From: CAYLUN01 sp964386865
GTDB taxonomy: Bacteria > Verrucomicrobiota > Kiritimatiellia > RFP12 > UBA1067
Assembly: GCA_964386865.1 (NCBI GenBank)
Contig: CAYLUN010000018.1
Coordinates: 1 to 64,000, forward strand
Direction: 5' to 3'
Length of the DNA stretch: 64,000 nt
Positions 50,485 through 59,853 of this stretch are shown here, one piece after another. The notes under the pieces are model-generated. The model did not search any database. It was not told where the DNA came from and worked only from the letters and a program-made list of their open reading frames with translations. Both the position numbers and the translations under genes were made by a program. Position 1 is the first letter of the stretch. Every line of letters starts with the position of its first letter.

Positions 50485-51777
50485 TCAGTGCTTCGATTCG
50501 GCCAGCAGGAACTGCATGGTCTTCTCGTCGCGGATCTGGTTCCGCAAGGTGCCCAGGCGCCCGTTCTTCTCGATCTGCGCGCGGAGCTGCTCCGGCTTCA
50601 TCCGGAACTCGACCGACAGCTCGGCGATCTTCTGCTCGACCTCGGCGTCCGCCGTCGTGATCGACTCCTGCTCGGCGATGCGGCCGAGCACGTACCGGAG
50701 GCGCAGCTGCCGCTTGGCTGTCGCGGTGGCGTTCTCGATGATAGCCTCGCGGTTCTTCTCCAGGTCTTCGCGCTTGAGGCCGCGATAGTGCGCCTCGTTC
50801 GCCATCCGATCCAACGTCGAGCTGATCTCGTCCGAGACCTGCGATTCAGGCAGCTCAAAATCCGTCTTTTTGAGCAGAAACTCGATCACCGTCTGCTCGC
50901 GGCGCTGCTTCTCGGCCTGCCGCGACGACTCGGACAGATTCGTGCGAGTCTGCTCGCGAAGCTTGTCCAGCGTCTCGACCTTCACCTGCTTGAGAAGCTC
51001 CTCGTCCGTCGGCAAAGCGCGCTTCCGCACGGTCTTGACCGTCACGCTGTACACGGCCTTCTTGCCGCGCAGCGCCTCGATCGGCTGCTCCTTGCTGAAC
51101 TTGAACTTGACCTCCTTGGCGTCGCCGGCCTTCATGCCCTTGATCGCCTCGACGATCTCGGGCAGGAAGCGGTCCTCCTCCACCTGTATCCAGAAGTCGG
51201 CACCTTCCGAGATCGACTTAGCCTCGGCCGCGACCTCCTTGACGGGCGCGCCGTCGATGAGGCCGACGAAGTCGATACTGACCAGGTCTCCCGCCTCTAC
51301 GGAATAGTCGGCCGCCGTCTCCTCGAACTTGGCGAACGCCTTGCGCAGGCGGGCGACGTGCTCCTCAACCTGCTCTTCCGTAACGGCCGTCTCCTCGAAG
51401 GCCACGGGGATCTTCTTGTACTTCGGCAGGTCGAACTCCGGCTGGACGTCCAGCGTGACCGAGAAGGTGATGCCGGTCTCGGGCGAGAACAGCACGTCGC
51501 CGACGTCCAGCAGCGAGACCATCTTGAGCTTTTCCTGCTCGACGGCCTTCTTGTAGAGCGAGCGGATCAAGCGGCCGTGGACTTCTTCGGCGATCTGCTT
51601 GTGGAACTCGCGCGTGATGATCTCGCGAGGCACCTTGCCCGGGCGGAAGCCGGGTACGCGGCCGAGCTGCATGAAGGACTTGACTACCTCTGCGTAGTCG
51701 GGCCGTGTCTCGTCTGCCTCCGCTTTCACGATCATCTTGACTTTGCAGGGCCCGACATTCTGCGTATCGACTTTCAT
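50485..51777 (-). CDS. tig: trigger factor
   Basis: 430 residues from the ATG at 51777; a TTG two codons earlier is unlikely. The ribosome-docking signature GFRPGKVP is at 43-50, the FKBP-type PPIase domain at about 150-235 (VEAGDLVSIDFVGLIDG), and a long helical C-terminal chaperone domain follows. It binds L23/L29 at the exit tunnel and shields nascent chains. First gene of tig-clpP-clpX, about 110 bases after the rho stop. Confidence 0.95.
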   Translation of the reverse strand: MKVDTQNVGPCKVKMIVKAEADETRPDYAEVVKSFMQLGRVPGFRPGKVPREIITREFHKQIAEEVHGRLIRSLYKKAVEQEKLKMVSLLDVGDVLFSPETGITFSVTLDVQPEFDLPKYKKIPVAFEETAVTEEQVEEHVARLRKAFAKFEETAADYSVEAGDLVSIDFVGLIDGAPVKEVAAEAKSISEGADFWIQVEEDRFLPEIVEAIKGMKAGDAKEVKFKFSKEQPIEALRGKKAVYSVTVKTVRKRALPTDEELLKQVKVETLDKLREQTRTNLSESSRQAEKQRREQTVIEFLLKKTDFELPESQVSDEISSTLDRMANEAHYRGLKREDLEKNREAIIENATATAKRQLRLRYVLGRIAEQESITTADAEVEQKIAELSVEFRMKPEQLRAQIEKNGRLGTLRNQIRDEKTMQFLLAESKH

Positions 51778-51889
51778 CCTCAAAACCTTTCACAATTCTT
51801 TCTGCTTCAAAAAAGGGTTCTGTAGAATATCACGCTTATGCCCCCACTTCACGCAAAAACTGACATCCCAGAAGCCGGCGGCGGGCGCG

Positions 51890-53590
51890 CTACTGATCCT
51901 TGATGCTGACGAGGAACTCCGCGTTGCTCTTCGTGTTCTTCAGCCGCTTGACGATCATCTCCATGCACTCGACCGGCGGCACGCCATTGAGGGCTCGCCG
52001 CAGGATCCACGTGCGGTTCAGCTCTTCCGGATAAAGCAGCAGCTCCTCCTTGCGGGTGCCGGACTTCTCGATGTTGATCGCCGGAAAGATGCGCTTATCG
52101 ACCAGCTGGCGGTCCAGGCACAGCTCCATGTTGCCGGTGCCCTTGAACTCCTCGAAAATGACCTCATCCATGCGGCTGCCCGTGTCCACCAGCGCCGTCG
52201 CGATGATCGTGAGGCTGCCGCCGTTCTCGATGTTGCGGGCCGCGCCAAAGAAGCGCTTCGGCTTGTGCAGCGCGTTCGCGTCAACGCCGCCCGACAGGAT
52301 CTTGCCGCTGTGCGGCTGCACCGTGTTATAGGCGCGCGCCAGGCGCGTGACGCTGTCCAGCAGGATGACCACGTCCTTGCCGTTTTCGACCTGGCGCTTG
52401 GCCACCTCGATCACCATCTCAGCCACCTGGACGTGCCGCTCTGGCGCCTCGTCAAAGGTCGAGCTGAGCACCTGCGCCTTCGTGTGGCGCTGCATGTCGG
52501 TGACCTCCTCGGGGCGCTCGTCGATTAGCAGAATGATCAGCACCGCGTCGGGGTGGTTGGCGGAGATCGCGTTCGCCACCTTCTGCAGCAGCACCGTCTT
52601 GCCGGTCCGGGGCGGCGCGACGATGAGCCCGCGCTGGCCGAAACCGATCGGCGTGAAGATATCCATCACCCGCATCGAGACCTCGTCGGGCGAGGTCTCA
52701 AGGCGGATTCGGCGATCGGGAAAGAGCGGGGTCAGGTTCTCGAAATGAACGATGCGGCGGGCCTCCGCGGCGGGCTTGCCGTTCACCATGTCCACGCGGC
52801 CGAGGGCGAAGAAGCGCTCTTTCTCTTTGGGATCCCGCACGGGGCCTTCAACGTAATCGCCGGTGCGCAAGGCGAAGCGGCGCACCTGCGAAGGCGAGGC
52901 GTAAACGTCTTCGGGGCACTGCAGGTAGTTGCTCTTGGGGGCGCGCAGAAAGCCGTAGCCGTCCGGAAGGATCTCCAAGACGCCGCTCGTGATAACCGTG
53001 CCGTTGCGGCGCAGATAGTTGCGGATAATCTCAAAGATGATCTCGTGCTTGCGCATCGAATTGATGTCTTCGGCGCTCACGTTGGGCAGAAGCGTCTGAA
53101 GCTCGGCCGGCTCCATTTTCTGGAGGTCGGTCAGATAGATGTCGGGCAGCCTCTCGCCGGTCGGCTGCTGGTAGACGTCCCCAGCGGCCCCGCGGGACTG
53201 TTCGCTCTGGGCGGAGGCGTCAGCCGGCTGCTCCTGCATCTGCGCAGCTCCCGGCGCGTGCGCGGGATAAGGCGGCGCGCCGGCTGGCGGCTGGTCGTAA
53301 TCCGACATGCCGTGCGGCAGAGACGGCTTCTGCATGCCACGTGGAACGCCGTTCCGCGAATGGTGCTTCTGAGGCCGCTGGCGGCCGCGGCCGCCGCGGC
53401 CGCCGTGCCCTCCGCCCTCCCTTCGCTCGCCCCGCTCAGCCGAAGGACGCGCAACCGGATTGGTCGGCGTACGAGGCGTGAAGCGCGCCCACTTGGCCGG
53501 CGGCGGCGCGCCACCCGGGTCGCGGTTTGACGGTTGCCCTTGCTGCCCTTGCTGCCCACCCGCGTCGGGGCCTGCTTGCTCAGTGCTCAT
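51890..53590 (-). CDS. rho: transcription termination factor Rho with long disordered N-terminus
   Basis: 566 residues, against about 420 in E. coli. Residues 1-145 are an added Gln/Gly/Pro/Arg-rich region with an RG cluster (GGHGGRGGRGRQRPQ). Then Rho_N (LPDIYLTDLQKMEPAELQTLL), the cold-shock-like RNA-binding domain (GVLEILPDGYGFLRAP) and the ATPase: P-loop APPRTGKT (325-332), LIDERPEEVTDMQR, and Q/R-loop GGVDANALHKPKRFFGAARN. The core is intact. The start overlaps coaE by ATGA. Confidence 0.97.
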   Translation of the reverse strand: MSTEQAGPDAGGQQGQQGQPSNRDPGGAPPPAKWARFTPRTPTNPVARPSAERGERREGGGHGGRGGRGRQRPQKHHSRNGVPRGMQKPSLPHGMSDYDQPPAGAPPYPAHAPGAAQMQEQPADASAQSEQSRGAAGDVYQQPTGERLPDIYLTDLQKMEPAELQTLLPNVSAEDINSMRKHEIIFEIIRNYLRRNGTVITSGVLEILPDGYGFLRAPKSNYLQCPEDVYASPSQVRRFALRTGDYVEGPVRDPKEKERFFALGRVDMVNGKPAAEARRIVHFENLTPLFPDRRIRLETSPDEVSMRVMDIFTPIGFGQRGLIVAPPRTGKTVLLQKVANAISANHPDAVLIILLIDERPEEVTDMQRHTKAQVLSSTFDEAPERHVQVAEMVIEVAKRQVENGKDVVILLDSVTRLARAYNTVQPHSGKILSGGVDANALHKPKRFFGAARNIENGGSLTIIATALVDTGSRMDEVIFEEFKGTGNMELCLDRQLVDKRIFPAINIEKSGTRKEELLLYPEELNRTWILRRALNGVPPVECMEMIVKRLKNTKSNAEFLVSIKDQ

Positions 53591-54183
53591 ACAAACTTCT
53601 CCGTGAGGAAGCGATACACCTTGTCCGCCTCCTGAGCCAACGCGTCAGCGTCGGCATGATTACTCACCACCAGATGGGCCCGCGCGGCTTTATCCGCCAT
53701 GGGCATCTGCGCGGCTATGCGCATGCGGGCCTGCTCCGGGCTCATCCCGCGGCCGCGCACCAGTCGATCAACTTGTTCAGCCTCGCTCGACGCGAGGCAG
53801 ACGATCACATCCCAATCGTCTTGCCACCCGACCTCGAATAGGAGGGGGACAACGGCCACCCTCACCCCGCTTCCGGGACGAGCCAGCCAGTCACGGATGG
53901 CCTCCCTCACGAGCGGATGAACCGCGCTGTTCAGTCGCTCGCGGGCGGCTGCGTCAGCGAATACCAGCGAGCCGAGCGCCACGCGATCCACGCCGCCGTC
54001 GGGGCGGATCACACGCCGTCCGAACGCGTCCTGGATAGGCGCCACGGCGGCGCCGCCGGGCGCCTCCAGCCGGTGCACCACATCGTCCGCGTCAAGGATC
54101 TCCGCCCCCAGTTCGCCCAGGTAGCGAGAGAACAGACTCTTGCCGCAGGCGATGCCGCCCGTTATGGCAACGCGCAAAACCAT
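53587..54183 (-). CDS. coaE: dephospho-CoA kinase
   Basis: 198 residues. P-loop GGIACGKS, DADDVVHRL (CoA-binding lid start), VHPLVR, VPLLFEVGW and a Q-x-x-R-x-x-x-R-type segment (QVDRLVRGRGMSPEQARMRIAAQ) are all typical. It phosphorylates dephospho-CoA in the last step of CoA synthesis in the cytoplasm. It is first in a coupled pair with rho. Confidence 0.95.
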   Translation of the reverse strand: MVLRVAITGGIACGKSLFSRYLGELGAEILDADDVVHRLEAPGGAAVAPIQDAFGRRVIRPDGGVDRVALGSLVFADAAARERLNSAVHPLVREAIRDWLARPGSGVRVAVVPLLFEVGWQDDWDVIVCLASSEAEQVDRLVRGRGMSPEQARMRIAAQMPMADKAARAHLVVSNHADADALAQEADKVYRFLTEKFV

Positions 54184-54518
54184 ACAGGATCACGTCATCT
54201 TCCTGACGCGACTACGGACAGGAAGTCCCCGCGTATCTCCGTCTCACGCGTGGGACACGAGGACTGACCGGGTGGTGAGCCGACTCCCGGCCCGCGCGCG
54301 GCGAAGCCGTCAAGCGCGAACCGCTCCGTCCCTCACCCGACTATCCCCGGTAGTGGGACGTACGCCATGCGCCGCGCCCGGCAGAGGCCGAGCCCCGCAT
54401 CGCGTTTGTCAATATCCGCCTACGCCGTGCCGCCTGCTCCCGCCTCGGCTTGTCCGCTGAGCTGGGAACAGGCAACATCGTGATTTTCAGCTTCGCACGC
54501 GCCCCGCCACACGCCCCG
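54184..54518. other. intergenic region between coaE and the secretin gene
   Basis: 335 bases, GC-rich. I looked for tRNA, RNase P, SRP RNA and a terminator and found none convincing. A five-base stem, CCCCG-TAA-CGGGG, spans the secretin stop codon. A coaE promoter should lie in this gap but could not be assigned. Confidence 0.5.
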
Positions 54519-57500
54519 TTACGGGGTTGCGACAGGGGCAGCCTGCGCCGTCGGCGCAGGCGTCGCCGACGCCTGCGTCTGCTGCTGGCCGGTCTGGTTC
54601 CCGCCAGACATCAACGGCGACTCGCCTCCGCTGCTCATGCGCACGGCCCGGCCAGCCGGATCGACCAGACGCGCCGTGACGAAGACCAGCAGGTTGCGCT
54701 TGTCGGACTCTTCCGAACGGCTTTGGAAGAGCCGGCCGATGAAGGGCAGATCGCCGAGGAACGGGATCTTGTCCTCGATCGTTTTGCGCGACTCGGTGAT
54801 GAGACCGCCCATTACGACCGTTGCGCCATTGTAGATCGAAAGCTGCGTCTGAACCGAACGCACGTGGAAGAAGGGCTGCTCCATCGGCAGCTCCATGTAC
54901 TCAGGATCCTGATTCAGGAGGTCCGACAGCTCGCCCGCCGTGATGCCCGTGATCGTAGCCGTTACCGAAGACGTCTTCTGAATCGGAATCTTTGCGCCGT
55001 AGTTCTTCCAGACGGGCTCGGAAACGACCTGAGGATTCAGCATCAGGTTGATCATCTGCCCTTCGGCAGAGACTTCGGGAACGACCTGGAGAATAATGCC
55101 GACCTCGCGCATTTCGAAGTTCTGCGGCTCGACCACAGCGCCAGTCGTCGTCGACGAGCCGCCGTATCCGCCGCCGCCGCCGCCGCTCTGCAGGCCGGTC
55201 ACCTCGAACTCCGTCGGGTAGATGTACTCGGTCACGACCTTCATCACGGCCTCCTGGCCGGACTTGGTGACAACCTTGGGAGCCGAGAGCAGGTCGGTGT
55301 CCGAGCGCTGGCTCAGCATGTGCAGGATCAGCGACAGATCCGCGTTTCCGAGGAACGCGTTGATCTTCATGAACTGGTCATTCGTGCTATTGCCTTCGCC
55401 GGAGATCGGGTTGCCCGTCGTGCTCAGATAGCGGGTACCGGTGGTGTAGGTTGACCCGTCAACAGCGTTCACGCCCATATTGTGCGAGGTGGAATCGACG
55501 AGCGAATACGAGTCGCTGTCAACGCTAACCTGGCTCAGCGTGCCGTCGGAATTGTGTTTGTATCCGGTCGACGTCGAGCTGGAGCTGACCGTCTGGTACG
55601 AGGAATATCCCATAAGCGGCGTCGTTCCGTCCGACTCGTACAGGAGGTTGCCGGCCGCGTCGGTGAGCTGCACCTTCTCGCCGCTGTACTCCTGAAGGTT
55701 CAGCACCTTGTCCAGGAACCCGCCGGTGTCGAAACTGAGGTCGCTGTTGAGCAGCCACTCGAACCCAAGGGAGTTGAGATCCTTCTGCGAAACTTCCACG
55801 AAGCGCGCTTCAATCTCGATCAGGCGCGGGGTGACGTTCAGGTCTTCCAAGGCCTGCTCGAACACGGCCAGCTGTTCGGCGGTGTTGGTCACGCGGATTT
55901 TGCCGATCGTCGCCATGTAAGAGATCGAGGAGCCGTCCGGCCAAGTCACGCCGAGCTGCTGGAAGAACGTCTTCCAATCTTCCTTGCCGCTCATGTCGGA
56001 GGTGGTCATGAAAGTCGAGTCGCCGGCGCCGCCCCCGCCCGCGGGAGCCATGTCGCTCAGCGTGGCCTTCTTGCGATCAATGAGGGACTCGAGAACGTTG
56101 TACGAGCGGGTGATCAGCTCGGACTCGGGGTCGTTCAGCGGAACGATCATCACGATGTTGCCGCGGATGCGGAACTTCATTCCCGTCACGTCGCACACCA
56201 GCTTGAGCGCGTCAAAGAGGTTGATGAAGCGGGCGCTCAGGGCGGAAATCACCGGGACGCCACCCGCGCCTCCTGCAGGGGTCGCCGCAGGAGCGAAAGG
56301 ATCGGCAGGAGCGGCTTCGGCGGCCGGGGCGGCCGGCCCGGTTGCGCCCGTGGCGAGCTTGAGCACGATGTTGACGCCGCGCTGCTCGACGGGAATTTCG
56401 GGGTTGTCGTAGTCGCGGCTGGCCTGCTTGAAGAAGTCGACCGCATCGATGATGGTGGCGGGCGGGCGGAAGGAGACTTCGGGGATGACGATCTCGCGCA
56501 GCTTCTTGTTGACCATCTGCTCGTCCGTCTGCCCCTTGCTGCTCGGCGCGACTTTCTGCTTGGAGGTCATGTCGCCGCTCTTGCCCTTGGGCAGCTGCGA
56601 GCTGTCGATCGCATAGCGCTCCGGCGTCCACGTCTTGCGGACGTCGCGGATCATGAGGTTGCGGGAGGCTGCGAACTCGACGTCGGCAACGGTCTTCATG
56701 CGGTCGCCGATGCGCCCGCGCAGCTCCATCGCCTCGGTGTTATGGGGATTGTCGCGGAGCACCAGCTCGCACTCCTCAAGCGCCTTGTCATACTCGGCCG
56801 TGGTATAGAACTGGCGTGAGCGGCGTAGGCGCTTGCGGATCTCGTCGCGGTTCTCTTTGTACTCGGCCTCGTCGACGCGGTGCGAGACGCTCGCCGCGTC
56901 GATCTCGTCCTTGACCATCGGCTTCCTAAGCGTTTCGAGAAGGCGGGCGGCCTGGGGATGTCCGCGCTCCTGGGCCTGCGCGGCGAGGGGCAGCGCCTTA
57001 TCGATTTCGCCCTGCTTCATCGCAAGCTTCGCGTCACGGTAGTACGCCTCAGCCATGCCGACAACAGCCTCCTGCCGAGCGGCTTCGTTGGCCGGCCGGT
57101 TTCCGATAAACTCAATCGCCTGCTTGAACTGGTCGCGGGCCAGAGGATAGTCGCCGTCGCGCAGGGCCTTGCGGGCCACGTCGAGTGACGCGTAGCCGTG
57201 GTCGTCCAGCGACTGGCGGCGGATCTTCTCGAGCGTCAACAGCTCAGAGACCAGGCTGCCCTGGTCGCCGGTGTCCGCGTCGGCTGCAGCCGGAGCGACT
57301 GCGGGGGCCGGCTCAGCGGCAGGCGCTGCAGCGGGAGCGGCCTCAGCCGGCTTCTCAGCCGGGACGACAGGTGCTGGCGCGGGAGCGGCCTCAACGGCCG
57401 GAGCCGGAGCCGGGGCCGGTGCTGGCGCGGGAGCGGGCTCAACGGCCGGAGCCGGAGCAGGTGCGACTGCGGGAGCGGGCTCAACGGCCGGGGCCGGGGC

Positions 57501-57698
57501 GGGAGCGGGCTCAGCCGGCTTCTCAGCGGGAGCGGGGGCTTCCTGCTTGGGCGCCACAGCTGCGGCCGGCTTTTGCTGGCCACCCAGATTTTGCTGCAAC
57601 AGCGCCTCGAGATCGTCCTGCGCGTACAGACCCGTCATTGCGCCGCAGGCAACGACAGAAACACTCGACACCAACAACCACCTTGAACTGTGCGTCAT
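54519..57698 (-). CDS. PilQ/GspD-type secretin, Amuc_1098-like
   Basis: 1059 residues from 57698, where AGAGGAG lies nine bases upstream and a signal peptide (cleavage near TGLYA-QDD) starts; the longer frame would overlap the preceding gene. Residues about 40-145 are a Pro/Ala/Glu-rich linker, then a TPR-like helical region (about 160-330), an STN-like domain, N-domains, and the C-terminal secretin barrel (VVPEVSAEGQMINLMLNPQVV, VRSVQTQLSIYNGATVVMGGLITESR, KIPFLGDLPFIGRLFQSR, LLVFVTARLVDP). It forms the outer-membrane channel. Last gene of a five-gene cluster ordered as in Akkermansia. Confidence 0.93.
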   Translation of the reverse strand: MTHSSRWLLVSSVSVVACGAMTGLYAQDDLEALLQQNLGGQQKPAAAVAPKQEAPAPAEKPAEPAPAPAPAVEPAPAVAPAPAPAVEPAPAPAPAPAPAPAVEAAPAPAPVVPAEKPAEAAPAAAPAAEPAPAVAPAAADADTGDQGSLVSELLTLEKIRRQSLDDHGYASLDVARKALRDGDYPLARDQFKQAIEFIGNRPANEAARQEAVVGMAEAYYRDAKLAMKQGEIDKALPLAAQAQERGHPQAARLLETLRKPMVKDEIDAASVSHRVDEAEYKENRDEIRKRLRRSRQFYTTAEYDKALEECELVLRDNPHNTEAMELRGRIGDRMKTVADVEFAASRNLMIRDVRKTWTPERYAIDSSQLPKGKSGDMTSKQKVAPSSKGQTDEQMVNKKLREIVIPEVSFRPPATIIDAVDFFKQASRDYDNPEIPVEQRGVNIVLKLATGATGPAAPAAEAAPADPFAPAATPAGGAGGVPVISALSARFINLFDALKLVCDVTGMKFRIRGNIVMIVPLNDPESELITRSYNVLESLIDRKKATLSDMAPAGGGGAGDSTFMTTSDMSGKEDWKTFFQQLGVTWPDGSSISYMATIGKIRVTNTAEQLAVFEQALEDLNVTPRLIEIEARFVEVSQKDLNSLGFEWLLNSDLSFDTGGFLDKVLNLQEYSGEKVQLTDAAGNLLYESDGTTPLMGYSSYQTVSSSSTSTGYKHNSDGTLSQVSVDSDSYSLVDSTSHNMGVNAVDGSTYTTGTRYLSTTGNPISGEGNSTNDQFMKINAFLGNADLSLILHMLSQRSDTDLLSAPKVVTKSGQEAVMKVVTEYIYPTEFEVTGLQSGGGGGGYGGSSTTTGAVVEPQNFEMREVGIILQVVPEVSAEGQMINLMLNPQVVSEPVWKNYGAKIPIQKTSSVTATITGITAGELSDLLNQDPEYMELPMEQPFFHVRSVQTQLSIYNGATVVMGGLITESRKTIEDKIPFLGDLPFIGRLFQSRSEESDKRNLLVFVTARLVDPAGRAVRMSSGGESPLMSGGNQTGQQQTQASATPAPTAQAAPVATP

Positions 57699-57777
57699 CT
57701 GGAGAGACTCCTCTTTGTGGCAGCTTTTAACCCTCTGACCAGTAAAATGAGAGACTACTATACCCTGATTCCGAAAA

Positions 57778-58872
57778 CTAATCAAGCTTGCGAACAACTT
57801 TTTGTTGCCCGGTCGCCACGTTTTCGATCACGACGGAGGTCTTCCCATTGTCTACGGAAACCACACGGTACGTTTCATCGCGGAGCTTAAAAGTGCCGCC
57901 TTCCAACGCCGTACTTTCGGTGTTGTCCAGAGGCAGCACGAGGACCGCTTCAACGTCTGTGTTCATCCCGCTCTCGTTGATCTTCAGCGTCAGCTCCTTG
58001 CCGTCCGACAGGCGTTTGACCGTCACTGTCGAGACGTTGACCTTGACTTTGATGCCCGGCATGTTCGGGTGCTCGCGCTCGATGAACTTGACGTCCACCT
58101 TGCCGGCGACGTAGTCGGTCTCAGGCTTGCCGGTGGCCTTGTTGGTCTCGCCGATCGGAGCCCCCTCGCACACGTAGAACGTCTTGCGCTGACGGCCGAC
58201 GAAATTGAAGACCAGCTGGTATTTGCCGTCGGGCATCTTGTTGACGTCGCTGAAAATGAGGGGCAGGCGCTTGCCGCGCAGCTCTTTGACGCGCAGCAGG
58301 TTGATCAGAGCCGGATGGGCCTTCGCGTCCTTCGGGTCGGTCTTGGCTTCGATCTCCTCGAGGTTGCTGAACCCGTCAGAGTCGAGGTCCGCCTTGGCGT
58401 CGGACGCGTCCTGAGGGTTCAGGCCGAGCGCGTTCTCGAGCTGGTCGGGAATGCCGTCCTTGTCCGTGTCCAGGCCGACGCTGGGCTTGGACGTGGGCTG
58501 CTTGGCCTCGCAGAAGGGGCACACCTCGGCTTCGTAAAGGATCGGCTTCTGGCAGTCCGCGTTCACGCAGACCACACGCCGCTCGGGCGTCAGAAGTCCG
58601 GGCTGCTGCCCGTCGAGGGCCGCGAGCTGCACGGGCGTGCGCATCTGCCGCGACGCCGCCTCGTAGGCGGCCAGATCCATGGCGGGGGCGGTGCCGGCCG
58701 ACGGCTTCAGACCTTCCAGCGCCTGGATGTAGGTGGTCTCCTGCTGCTTGCGCGCCGCGCCGGCGCTCGTCAAATAGAAGAGTGAGGTCAGGAGCACGAT
58801 CAGCACGACGACAGCCAGGAGCTTGTCGTACTGGCGCACAAAAGGCAGGTTGGGGTTAATTTTCAAGGCCAC
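57778..58872 (-). CDS. inner-membrane pilus-system protein, Amuc_1099-like
   Basis: 364 residues. A TM helix lies at 18-38 after a short cytoplasmic tail. A probable zinc ribbon is formed by C102, C107, C118 and C121. Two calcium-type repeats resembling thrombospondin type 3 follow at 134-180 (LDTDKDGIPDQLE, LDSDGFSNLEE). The C-terminal half is beta-rich and may contain a PilP-like segment (TYRVVSVDNGKTSVVIE). It starts three bases after the Amuc_1100-like stop. By position it corresponds to Amuc_1099; a link between inner membrane and secretin is inference. Confidence 0.82.
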   Translation of the reverse strand: MALKINPNLPFVRQYDKLLAVVVLIVLLTSLFYLTSAGAARKQQETTYIQALEGLKPSAGTAPAMDLAAYEAASRQMRTPVQLAALDGQQPGLLTPERRVVCVNADCQKPILYEAEVCPFCEAKQPTSKPSVGLDTDKDGIPDQLENALGLNPQDASDAKADLDSDGFSNLEEIEAKTDPKDAKAHPALINLLRVKELRGKRLPLIFSDVNKMPDGKYQLVFNFVGRQRKTFYVCEGAPIGETNKATGKPETDYVAGKVDVKFIEREHPNMPGIKVKVNVSTVTVKRLSDGKELTLKINESGMNTDVEAVLVLPLDNTESTALEGGTFKLRDETYRVVSVDNGKTSVVIENVATGQQKVVRKLD

Positions 58873-58875
58873 GAC

Positions 58876-59853
58876 TTACACTCCCTCAAATGAATAGACA
58901 TCGATCTCGAGCTTCACGCTCACCGGCGGCTCGAGCTCCGGGTCGGTCACGATCCGCTCGACGTGCGGAACGGTGGCCAGGTCGACCTTGGCGGCGGCCG
59001 CCTCTCCGGGCGCACCCTCTTTTTCAGCCTTCCGCGCCGACCGCTTCAGCAGGGGGTCGTCGGTCTTGCGCAGCTCGGTCTCCGCCACCGCCACGAAGAG
59101 GTCCATCGCGGCCAACCGGTTCAGCGCGTCCACGAAGGCTGTGGGCCGGGCCTGAAAGACGAAGGTGAAACGCTGCTTGGAGTAGAACTCGCTTCCCGCG
59201 CCCCCGCCGGCGGCCGGAGCGGCAGCGGCTGCTGGCGACGACGGCGACGGGCGGTTGTTCTTGCGCTTGGAGCGGCGGCTGCCGGTGTCCTCATCCGAGT
59301 CCTCCTTCTTGACCTCGTCGAACGTCTCACGCTGCACCTGCTCCAGCGCCAGAATGTTGGCCGCGTACAGCTCTTTGCAGATCTTGTTGATGATCTCGAG
59401 CTGCTGCGTCAGGCGCCACACGTGCTCCCTGTCGGGCAGGCTGGCCGAATCGCCGAGGTACTTGTCGAACCCGAAGGTGAAGCCGCTCTCGACCATCTTG
59501 CCCTTGAGCGAGCCGGGCTGGGTGGACAGCGCGCGAACCGTGGCCTGCAGGCTCTGCTTGAACACGGCCTCGCTGTTCGTCTCGATGTTGAGATCCCCCT
59601 TGCGCACCAGCAAGGAGGCCGCCTCGACCCACGCGGACAAGGCCTTTTCGTCCTCTTTCACGCGGGTGATGTTCTCGTCGCTGGGGAAGACTTTGGAGCC
59701 GTAGATGCGGCGCAGGTCGTCGTTCGCCGAGTTACGCGCCTCGGCCGCCTCCGAGCGGACGCTCATCGCGGAGAAGAGGAACCAGCCTTCGACCAGGCAG
59801 ACGGATCCCATCAGCACGCCGCCGACGATGAAAAATAGTTTCTGACGCTTCAT
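58876..59853 (-). CDS. Amuc_1100-like pilus-system protein
   Basis: 325 residues. A TM helix lies at 8-30, then a periplasmic helical stalk (35-110), a globular domain (about 115-190), a low-complexity linker (SRRSKRKNNRPSPSS then Ala-rich, about 190-220) and a C-terminal ferredoxin-like beta domain (RFTFVFQARPTAFVDALNRLAAMDLFVAV). The architecture is that of PilO and of Akkermansia Amuc_1100. The start overlaps the PilM-like stop by ATGA. It is likely to bind the PilN-like half of its neighbour. Confidence 0.85.
   Translation of the reverse strand: MKRQKLFFIVGGVLMGSVCLVEGWFLFSAMSVRSEAAEARNSANDDLRRIYGSKVFPSDENITRVKEDEKALSAWVEAASLLVRKGDLNIETNSEAVFKQSLQATVRALSTQPGSLKGKMVESGFTFGFDKYLGDSASLPDREHVWRLTQQLEIINKICKELYAANILALEQVQRETFDEVKKEDSDEDTGSRRSKRKNNRPSPSSPAAAAAPAAGGGAGSEFYSKQRFTFVFQARPTAFVDALNRLAAMDLFVAVAETELRKTDDPLLKRSARKAEKEGAPGEAAAAKVDLATVPHVERIVTDPELEPPVSVKLEIDVYSFEGV

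Noticed and set aside
54184..54518. possible structural RNA (RNase P RNA or SRP RNA) in the coaE-secretin gap
   Set aside because: GGAAGTCC resembles one RNase P block, but the other universal blocks and the paired P4 partner were not found, and no SRP signature is present.
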